Source: Calditrichia bacterium
GTDB taxonomy: Bacteria; Calditrichota; Calditrichia; RBG-13-44-9
Length of the DNA stretch: 6,121 nt
Direction: 5' to 3'
NCBI GenBank assembly: GCA_026991005.1
Contig: JALXCH010000274.1
Coordinates: forward strand, 1-6,121
The position numbers were made by a program, and so were the translations under genes. Below, one piece after another: positions 1 through 4,575 of the stretch. The notes under the pieces are model-generated. The model saw only the letters and a program-made list of their open reading frames with translations, had not been told where the DNA came from and ran no database searches. Each line of letters starts with the position of its first letter. Within the stretch, counting starts at the first letter, position 1.

Positions 1-469
1 CAAAATCATCCTCATAAAAATATGCCAGTCGATTCTCGCCAAAATCAAAGAAATTAATGGTACTGGGAAGCTCCGAAAGCGTAACCGGGAAGAAAGCGGG
101 ACTCATCCAGGTATCCAGAATGTCGATGATGGGATAATCCAGTATGGAAGGGGAAATCACGTTTAACTCCGTCTGGGGGAGGTAGAGCATGCTAAAATAC
201 GGGAAGCCCATCAGGTGGTCGATATGAGTGTGGGTAAAAAAAAGAAAGAGCCGGAAGAGATTTTGTTTGCTTTTCCCGGATTTCATCTCGTTTAATAAAT
301 CGTACCCCAGATTAATCAATCCGGAACCGGCATCCATAATAATCACATGCTTTCCAATATCGAATCTCAGGCAAGTGGTATTGACACCGAATCGGGTTAC
401 ATCGCCATTGGTGGGTGAGTAACTACCCCGTACCCCATACAACTTGACACGGATATGATGATCGCTCAT
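1..469 (-). CDS. MBL-fold metal-dependent hydrolase (3' part beyond the window)
   Basis: This is the first 156 codons of a gene whose 3' end lies past the left edge of the window. The N-terminus carries the GVRGS segment (residues 12-16) and an R-F-G-x-N-T-T stretch (26-32), typical of cyclic-phosphodiesterase-like and PhnP/RNase Z-like members of the metallo-beta-lactamase fold. A hydrophobic strand ending in MDAGSG (45-50) follows, then the metal-binding HxHxDH motif as HTHIDH, with H80, H82, D84 and H85 all present. The protein should be a soluble hydrolase with two metal ions, probably acting on a phosphodiester, but the substrate cannot be told. The chosen start has GGGAG five bases upstream and lies 12 bases after the stop of the nuclease gene, so it is probably translated from the same mRNA. 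A run of eight T just before the HxHxDH codons does not break the frame. The missing C-terminal half should hold the remaining metal ligands. Confidence 0.88.
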   Translation of the reverse strand, partial: MSDHHIRVKLYGVRGSYSPTNGDVTRFGVNTTCLRFDIGKHVIIMDAGSGLINLGYDLLNEMKSGKSKQNLFRLFLFFTHTHIDHLMGFPYFSMLYLPQTELNVISPSILDYPIIDILDTWMSPAFFPVTLSELPSTINFFDFGENRLAYFYEDDF

Positions 470-481
470 TCTTTCTCCCAT

Positions 482-1030
482 CTATTGCTGCGATTCCAAT
501 CGTTTTATTTCATCCCGAATTCTGGCTGCTTTTTCGTATTCTTCTTTTTCTACAGCTTCCTGTAATTCCCGGCGGAGTTTTTCCAGCCGATCTTCCCGAA
601 ACGAACCCTGATTCTCTTCCATTTCCTGGATTTCGTCTGGAGTATACGCTCCTTTTTCCATTACCTCATCTTCCACATAAATAGGAATATTTTGCCGAAC
701 TGCCAGAGCAATGGCATCACTGGGTCGGGAATCTACTTTGAACGTTTCCTTGTCGCGACGGAGGTAAATATTGGCATAATAGGTGTTGTTCTTCAACTCA
801 GTTACCACAACGCGCTCTATTCGGGCACCAAGCGTTTCCAGAATGCTCAGAGTTAAATCGTGTGTAATGGGACGGGGAGGTTTAATATTCTCCAGTCCCA
901 GCGCAATGGATTGAGCCTCGTATTCACCAATGATGATGGGTAATGTGCGGTCTCCATAAAGCTCTTTTAAAATAACACCACTTGCCTGTGATTGGGTTAA
1001 AAACAAACCATTAATTTTTACTTCAATCAT
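482..1030 (-). CDS. Bifunctional nuclease (BFN/DUF151) family protein with C-terminal UVR motif
   Basis: The protein has 182 residues. Residues 1-125 form a BFN (DUF151) domain: it opens with MIEVKINGLF, has PIIIGEYEAQSIAL at 31-44, RPITHDL at 53-59 and the family hallmark VDSRPSDAIALAVR at 99-112. A charged linker follows. Residues about 147-182 are a helical UVR motif (EKEEYEKAARIRDEIKRL, 161-178), the element by which UvrB and UvrC pair and which also occurs in McsA and ClpC. Nuclease activity is reported for plant family members; for bacterial ones the role is largely unproven, so the name is a family label. The UVR tail suggests a protein-protein contact, possibly with repair or Clp-type partners (inference). 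A longer frame could begin at 1072, but it would overlap the Nfu gene by 23 bases. The start at 1030 has GGAAGGG five bases upstream and matches where the domain normally begins. It lies 19 bases after nfu and 12 before the hydrolase gene. Confidence 0.92.
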   Translation of the reverse strand: MIEVKINGLFLTQSQASGVILKELYGDRTLPIIIGEYEAQSIALGLENIKPPRPITHDLTLSILETLGARIERVVVTELKNNTYYANIYLRRDKETFKVDSRPSDAIALAVRQNIPIYVEDEVMEKGAYTPDEIQEMEENQGSFREDRLEKLRRELQEAVEKEEYEKAARIRDEIKRLESQQ

Positions 1031-1035
1031 AAATA

Positions 1036-1045
1036 CCCTTCCCTC
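1036..1045 (-). promoter_or_regulatory. Ribosome binding site that fixes the BFN gene start
   Basis: The minus strand reads GAGGGAAGGG here, purine-rich and five bases before the ATG at 1030. It sits inside the possible longer frame that starts at 1072, so it favours the shorter protein. Confidence 0.7.
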
Positions 1046-1049
1046 TAAA

Positions 1050-1274
1050 TTAAACAGCTTCGACAGATACAATTTCGGGAAGTTTCTGGCGGAGGTATCT
1101 TTCGATACCTTCTTTTAAAGTCAATTGTGCCATGGGACAACCTCCACAGGCACCTAACATACGCAAATACACTACATTCCCCCGTAACTCCACAAATTCA
1201 ATATCACCCCCATCCATCTGGATGCCTGGACGAATCTCGTTCAACAACTGAATCACGGTTTCTTCGGAAATCAT
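1050..1274 (-). CDS. Nfu-type iron-sulfur cluster scaffold/carrier (NifU C-terminal domain)
   Basis: This 74-residue protein consists only of a NifU C-terminal (Nfu) domain. The family pattern is complete: an N-terminal helix ending in IRPGIQMDGGDIEFVE (14-29), a strand pair, and GACGGCPMAQLTLKEGIE (41-58) with the CxxC cysteines C43 and C46. In Nfu proteins a dimer uses these two cysteines per subunit to hold a 4Fe-4S cluster, which is passed to target apoproteins in the cytoplasm. It lacks the N-terminal IscU-like domain of NifU and the A-type domain of NfuA, as is normal for the short Nfu proteins of many bacteria. The start has GAGGG three to four bases upstream, a rather short spacing. 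It is probably the first gene of the nfu-BFN-hydrolase unit, because 140 AT-rich bases separate it from the cyclodeaminase gene. Function at family level is secure; its clients are unknown. Confidence 0.95.
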   Translation of the reverse strand: MISEETVIQLLNEIRPGIQMDGGDIEFVELRGNVVYLRMLGACGGCPMAQLTLKEGIERYLRQKLPEIVSVEAV

Positions 1275-1307
1275 ATTCCCTCTATTTTTAATTGTTTTTC
1301 CTCTTTT

Positions 1308-1336
1308 AATTTATTCAGAGGATTCGATAAGGGCAA
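1308..1336 (-). promoter_or_regulatory. Possible sigma70-type promoter for the nfu operon
   Basis: On the minus strand TTGCCC (1336-1331) and TAAATT (1313-1308) are separated by exactly 17 bases. Each matches the consensus at four of six positions. Transcription would begin near 1301, giving a leader of about 27 bases before the nfu start. Because the region is AT-rich, weak matches are expected by chance, and the spacing is the main support. Confidence 0.3.
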
Positions 1337-1357
1337 TTCCATTTTTCAAATCAAACT

Positions 1358-1380
1358 AATATTAAATTGATTTTAATATT
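1358..1380 (-). repeat. AT-only inverted repeat between the cyclodeaminase and nfu genes
   Basis: AATATTAAA (1358-1366) and TTTAATATT (1372-1380) form a perfect nine-base inverted repeat around a five-base centre. It lies 35 bases after the cyclodeaminase stop and just upstream of the candidate nfu promoter. It could be a weak hairpin at the end of the upstream transcript or an operator-like site. The pairing is all A-T and no U-run follows in the direction of transcription, so it is not a convincing intrinsic terminator. Confidence 0.5.
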
Positions 1381-1414
1381 TTTCATTGAGCCAGGTCAAT
1401 TCCATTAATTTTCT

Positions 1415-2038
1415 CTAAAGTTTACTTTGCACGACCTGCAAAGTTTCGTTGGTCTGATCTTCCACCGTTTTGAGGACTTTTTGTTGTTCGGCTTTTAACT
1501 TCCCCACGAAATCCTCGTCGGTAATGGTGGAAAGATTAATGAGGATGTTGAGCGAAGCACCGCGAGCGGCTGCGTGGGCTAAAACTGCCGCCACTCCCGA
1601 ATCACTAATGGAATTCACATTACCATGAAGAGCAATTTTCAGACTTAATTCGGTGAGCATGGCACACCGTCGCAAAACGTCCATCGGTACCAGAGCAGCC
1701 CGTTTGGTTGCTTCCTGAACCGCTGCTTTACGAACCTGTTTTTCCTCTTCAGTTTCTCGGGGCATCTGATATGCTTTCATCACTTCGGCAAATACTTCGG
1801 CATCCTTTTCCGCTAGCAGCAGAAATTCTTCGCGTAATTTAGTGGCTTTCTCCCGAACCTTTTTCATTTCATCATCATATTTTACGTACCGTTTTTTCCC
1901 AATGGTCAAATTACAAACCATATCAACCATCGCCGCAGAAAAAGCTCCGGCCAACGCCGATGCCGTGCCACCTCCCGGAACCGGTTTTTCCGACGATAAC
2001 TCATTCAATATATCGCGTAATGTCATTTCCATCAGCAT
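1415..2038 (-). CDS. Cyclodeaminase/cyclohydrolase family protein (FTCD C-terminal domain type)
   Basis: The protein has 207 residues and is a stand-alone version of the cyclodeaminase domain of formimidoyltransferase-cyclodeaminase, also related to the methenyltetrahydrofolate cyclohydrolase FchA. The fold is all-helical and dimeric in the family. The glycine loop PVPGGGTASAL (19-29) is intact, as are the central segment KDAEVFAEVMKAYQMPRETE (78-97), ATKRAALVP (110-118), GNVNSISDSGVAA (139-151) and LNILINLSTITDEDF (163-177). Expected chemistry is removal of ammonia from 5-formimino-tetrahydrofolate to give 5,10-methenyl-tetrahydrofolate, or hydrolysis of methenyl-tetrahydrofolate; sequence alone does not decide between them. 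A longer frame begins at 2107, but its extra 23 residues have no family counterpart. The start at 2038 has AAGGAG six bases upstream; the ATG at 2032 is a second possibility. The gene follows the formiminotransferase-like gene after 250 bases, so it belongs to a split FTCD arrangement. Confidence 0.93.
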   Translation of the reverse strand: MLMEMTLRDILNELSSEKPVPGGGTASALAGAFSAAMVDMVCNLTIGKKRYVKYDDEMKKVREKATKLREEFLLLAEKDAEVFAEVMKAYQMPRETEEEKQVRKAAVQEATKRAALVPMDVLRRCAMLTELSLKIALHGNVNSISDSGVAAVLAHAAARGASLNILINLSTITDEDFVGKLKAEQQKVLKTVEDQTNETLQVVQSKL

Positions 2039-2044
2039 ATTTTT

Positions 2045-2050
2045 CTCCTT
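2045..2050 (-). promoter_or_regulatory. Ribosome binding site for the cyclodeaminase gene
   Basis: The minus strand reads AAGGAG six bases before the ATG at 2038. It is the strongest Shine-Dalgarno match in this region and lies inside the longer frame from 2107, so it decides the start in favour of the shorter protein. Confidence 0.8.
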
Positions 2051-2071
2051 CTCACAAATACCTTCAACCTT

Positions 2072-2101
2072 ATAATATGAATTAAATACGAAAAATATCA
2101 G
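2072..2101 (-). promoter_or_regulatory. Possible promoter for the cyclodeaminase gene
   Basis: TATTAT (2077-2072, five of six consensus bases) lies 18 bases downstream of CTGATA (2101-2096, four of six) on the minus strand. It would place the transcript start near 2066 and leave a short leader with the AAGGAG site. The surroundings are strongly AT-rich, so chance matches are likely. It offers one explanation for the large gap to the upstream gene. Confidence 0.3.
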
Positions 2102-2162
2102 GGTCACATATTTTCTTAATGATAATAAAATAAATATTTATCTCATTTCCAAACTTTTTTTT

Positions 2163-2192
2163 GGAGGAAAGTATCTTTTTAAAATTCCCTCC
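2163..2192 (-). other. Hairpin with Shine-Dalgarno-like arm in the 250-base gap upstream of the cyclodeaminase
   Basis: In the minus-strand transcript GGAGGGAA (2192-2185) can pair with UUUCCUCC (2170-2163), giving eight pairs with one G-U around a 14-base loop. It is followed by eight A rather than U, so it does not look like an intrinsic terminator for the upstream gene. The rest of the gap (2039-2288) contains the candidate promoter and ribosome binding site, a short palindrome GTTTCTGGAAAC on the plus strand at 2198-2209, and no open frame that resembles a protein. A role as RNA structure in the leader is possible but unproven. Confidence 0.35.
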
Positions 2193-2288
2193 GGAAAGTT
2201 TCTGGAAACGCTATAGTGCAATATTCTCCATTTGCTTGAATGGTTGACTCATTTTCCAGACCACCCGGGATGATTCACCTTCAGAACT

Positions 2289-3341
2289 CTAACCGGGATA
2301 CGGTAAAAAATAATAATCGATGATGTGATACTCCGGTAAGAACTCCCCCAGTTCATCCAGTTTCATATATTCCCGGATAAATTGAATTTGCTGGACATCG
2401 CTTAAGGACTGTTTTTGATGGATTTTGCTAATTTCTTTAATAGCCACCTGGATTACCTGGAGGGGGATTGGCAAAAGGAAACGGGTTCCCACAATTTCGA
2501 TTAGCTCTTCCTGGCACAGTTCCAGTGCAGTGTTGAAAAGTTTCAGAATAGTGGGATTTTCGTAATCCTTCAGGCTAAAAATGACCTGAGCCTGTTCGCC
2601 GGAACCAAAACTATAAGCGGTGGCATCCACAGTTTTAAAACGACCCCGGGCACGCATCACACGCCCATCTTTATCTTTCCGCGGATTACCATTTTTGTCC
2701 AGTAAAACCCTCCCGCGAAAACTCAAATCATCCGCCAGGTTCTGGGCAATTTCCAGCCGGGCATGATTCAGTACAATTGCAAGATACACAATGTACTTGC
2801 GAACCCTAATCAGCATAGCGCCTTTTTCGGCAGACCAGGGAATATCTTCCAATACCGGAGTGACTTCTCCCTTTTCTAATGCATTACGAATAAATTTCTG
2901 GTCGCTGCGGAATATTTGCCCTGCTTTTTCCTCATCCCACTCATTCCCCACAAAAATAACCGGTAACTGAAATTGCTGAGAAAATTCCCTCGCAAAATCT
3001 CCAGCCATTTGCTCGCATTCCGGTAAAGTGATGTTCCGTACCGGACTGATGGTAAGATGAGAAAATAACCCCACAACCCGGGCATTACTTTGATAATTCC
3101 GGAAATTAAATGAAGTGTAAACCTGCTCTGCCATTTCCATCAGGAGCGAAAAAAGCTCGTTCGGAAATCCCGCTATTTTAATCACAGTGTAGTTTTCTTC
3201 TTCCCGAAACCGAACATCCAGCAACCGGACGTTCGCCTGGTTATCGACCAGCCGGGTAATGCGGACAATTTTTTTCCGTTCTTTCCCTTCACCCAGCTTC
3301 AGTGAGGCTGAAATAATACGAATGTCTTCCGAGTTCTTCAT
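2289..3341 (-). CDS. Formiminotransferase-fold protein lacking the catalytic histidine (glutamate formimidoyltransferase homologue)
   Basis: The 350-residue protein follows the formiminotransferase domain of FTCD throughout. The N-terminal subdomain (about 6-175) has LGEGK (16-20, family FSEGK), NYTVIKIAG (50-58, family NRTVYTFVG), SPVRNITLPECEQMAGDF (99-116) and LPVIFVGN (126-133). The C-terminal subdomain (about 180-347) has RKYIVYLAIVL (181-191), a D/N/G-rich insertion at 211-232 as I recall in Bacteroidota enzymes, and FKTVDATAYSF (235-245), and it ends in YHIIDYYFLP (338-347). Active enzymes move the formimino group from formiminoglutamate to tetrahydrofolate in histidine breakdown. Here the catalytic His82 of the mammalian domain (GEHPRMG) aligns with A87 in SNARVVG, and the conserved F-N-x-N-L reads LAIVL (187-191). 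The fold is therefore kept while key active-site residues are lost. It may be an inactive partner of the cyclodeaminase encoded next, or act on another substrate. GGAAGG precedes the start; bshA ends 103 bases upstream. Confidence 0.85.
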   Translation of the reverse strand: MKNSEDIRIISASLKLGEGKERKKIVRITRLVDNQANVRLLDVRFREEENYTVIKIAGFPNELFSLLMEMAEQVYTSFNFRNYQSNARVVGLFSHLTISPVRNITLPECEQMAGDFAREFSQQFQLPVIFVGNEWDEEKAGQIFRSDQKFIRNALEKGEVTPVLEDIPWSAEKGAMLIRVRKYIVYLAIVLNHARLEIAQNLADDLSFRGRVLLDKNGNPRKDKDGRVMRARGRFKTVDATAYSFGSGEQAQVIFSLKDYENPTILKLFNTALELCQEELIEIVGTRFLLPIPLQVIQVAIKEISKIHQKQSLSDVQQIQFIREYMKLDELGEFLPEYHIIDYYFLPYPG

Positions 3342-3438
3342 AAGCCTTCCGTGATTCCATTTATGCGGGAATTTAACAAATCTCTCCTAAAATTCAAATC
3401 TGTGAAACGGATGCCCAGGAACAAAAAGTAGTGAAATA

Positions 3439-3456
3439 CGTCCCTCAGGCAGGACG
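3439..3456 (-). terminator. Weak candidate hairpin overlapping the bshA stop codon
   Basis: The minus-strand RNA can pair CGUCCU (3456-3451) with GGGACG (3444-3439), six pairs including one U-G, around the six-base loop GCCUGA that contains the bshA stop codon. The following bases (UAUUUCACUACUUUUUG) are only moderately U-rich and the U-run is displaced, so this is at best a leaky terminator or attenuator. No better terminator is visible between bshA and the formiminotransferase-like gene. Confidence 0.22.
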
Positions 3457-4575
3457 GGAAAGGACTTCCTGATAAAGTTCGAGGTATTGGGGAATAATTT
3501 TATCCACATGGAAGCGCTCGAAAGCATAGGTGCGGGTATCGCGTGCCAGTTTCTGGTAAGCGGACTCATCGCTCAAAATGTGCAGAACATGCTCTGCCAT
3601 GGTATCCAGATCGCCGACGGGCGCATAATACCCCGACACCCCCGGTTGAACCAATTCTTTCAGCCCCCCTGCATCGCTGGTTACGCAGGGGACGCCACAG
3701 GCCATGGCTTCCAGCGCTGCCAGACCAAAACTTTCCTGCTCGCTGGGCATCAGAAAAACATGGGAAGTTGCCAGAAGTAAAAAGATGCGCTCCTGCTTCC
3801 CCAAAAAATGGACATGCTCGGCAATCCCCAGCTCCCGGGCTCGAGCTTCAGCCAGCGAACGCTCCGGGCCGTCTCCAATCATTAACACCTTCACCGGAAT
3901 TTTTTTCATCACCCGATAAGCCACCTCAATCACATCCCGAACCCGTTTCACGGGACGGAAATTGGAGAGGTGGGAAATAATTTTCTCTCCGTTCGGGGCA
4001 ATCCGTTGCTGTACCCCCCGGCACACTTCCCGCTGGTCGGGATGTTCTTCCACAAAATTGTAAATAACTCGGATCTCGGTATCCAGGCGGAAATTTTCCA
4101 GGGTTTTCTTCCGAAGATAATTCGAGACGGCCGTAACGGCATCACTCCGTAAAATACCGAATCGGGTTACTTCCAGGAAAGAAGGATCCTTGCCCACCAG
4201 GGTAATGTCCGTTCCATGCAGGGTGGTTACAATGCGCAGGGGATGAATATCCCGCACCATTTCCCGCGCCAGATAGGCAGAAATGGCATGGGGCAGTGCA
4301 TAATGGGCGTGGATTATATCCAGTTTCTGGTAACGCGCTACTTCTGCCATGGTACTGGCCAGCGCCAGAGAATAGGGCGGATACTCAAACAGAGGATAAT
4401 TCATAATTTTCACTTCGTGGTAGAAAATACGGTCCAGATATCGGTTCAATCGGTAGGGCATTGCGTAGGTAATAAAATGGACTTCGTGTCCCAGGCGAGC
4501 CAGATTTTTCCCCAATTCCGTGGCTACCACTCCACTCCCGCCGTAGGTTGGGTAGCAGGCAATTCCGATTCTCAT
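3445..4575 (-). CDS. bshA: N-acetyl-alpha-D-glucosaminyl L-malate synthase BshA (bacillithiol synthesis)
   Basis: This 376-residue family-4 retaining glycosyltransferase has two Rossmann-like domains and matches BshA closely in length and motifs. BshA joins GlcNAc from UDP-GlcNAc to L-malate, the first step of bacillithiol synthesis in the cytoplasm. The N-terminus IGIACYPTYGGSGVVATELG (3-22) carries the GGSG loop. IIHAHYALPHAISAYLA (87-103) and TTLHGTDIT (117-125) are BshA hallmarks, and VTAVSNYL (147-154) follows. The nucleotide-sugar domain has SNFRPVKRVRDVIEV (204-218), LMIGDGPE (231-238) and the EX7E motif with E281 and E289 in ESFGLAALEAMACGVPCVTS (281-300). I see no missing catalytic residue. 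Its ATG overlaps the stop of the diguanylate cyclase gene as ATGA, with GGGG five bases upstream, so translation is probably coupled. The deacetylase BshB and the ligase BshC are not in this window. A general GT4 sugar transferase is the alternative, but the motif set makes that unlikely. Confidence 0.95.
   Translation of the reverse strand: MRIGIACYPTYGGSGVVATELGKNLARLGHEVHFITYAMPYRLNRYLDRIFYHEVKIMNYPLFEYPPYSLALASTMAEVARYQKLDIIHAHYALPHAISAYLAREMVRDIHPLRIVTTLHGTDITLVGKDPSFLEVTRFGILRSDAVTAVSNYLRKKTLENFRLDTEIRVIYNFVEEHPDQREVCRGVQQRIAPNGEKIISHLSNFRPVKRVRDVIEVAYRVMKKIPVKVLMIGDGPERSLAEARARELGIAEHVHFLGKQERIFLLLATSHVFLMPSEQESFGLAALEAMACGVPCVTSDAGGLKELVQPGVSGYYAPVGDLDTMAEHVLHILSDESAYQKLARDTRTYAFERFHVDKIIPQYLELYQEVLSRPA

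Noticed and set aside
233..245. Frameshift or slippage site at the run of eight T in the MBL-fold gene
   Set aside because: The frame reads correctly from the start through the run into HTHIDH and to the window edge, so no shift is needed.
1031..1072. Upstream start for the DUF151 gene (14 more residues)
   Set aside because: It would overlap nfu, lacks family similarity, and a better ribosome binding site sits before the ATG at 1030.
2039..2107. Upstream start for the cyclodeaminase gene (23 more residues)
   Set aside because: The extra residues match nothing in the family and AAGGAG lies directly before the ATG at 2038.
2155..2192. Intrinsic terminator made of the 2163-2192 hairpin and the adjacent T8 run
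   Set aside because: The T-run is on the plus strand before the stem; in the minus-strand transcript the stem is followed by A8, so the geometry is wrong in both directions.
2930..3060. EF-hand-like or new binding site in the D/N/G-rich insertion of the formiminotransferase-like protein (residues 211-232 are at about 2646-2711)
   Set aside because: The insertion lies outside this stretch and, as I recall, similar D/G-rich insertions occur in Bacteroidota-type formiminotransferases, so it is not a special feature here.
3342..3444. Promoter before the formiminotransferase-like gene (TTGAAT with TTAAAT, 15-base spacing)
   Set aside because: The spacing is too short and both boxes are weak; it cannot be supported.
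3487..3980. Overlapping open frames of 97 to 145 codons on the plus strand across bshA
   Set aside because: They lie fully opposite the well-supported bshA gene, have no recognisable domain and look like low-complexity antisense shadows.
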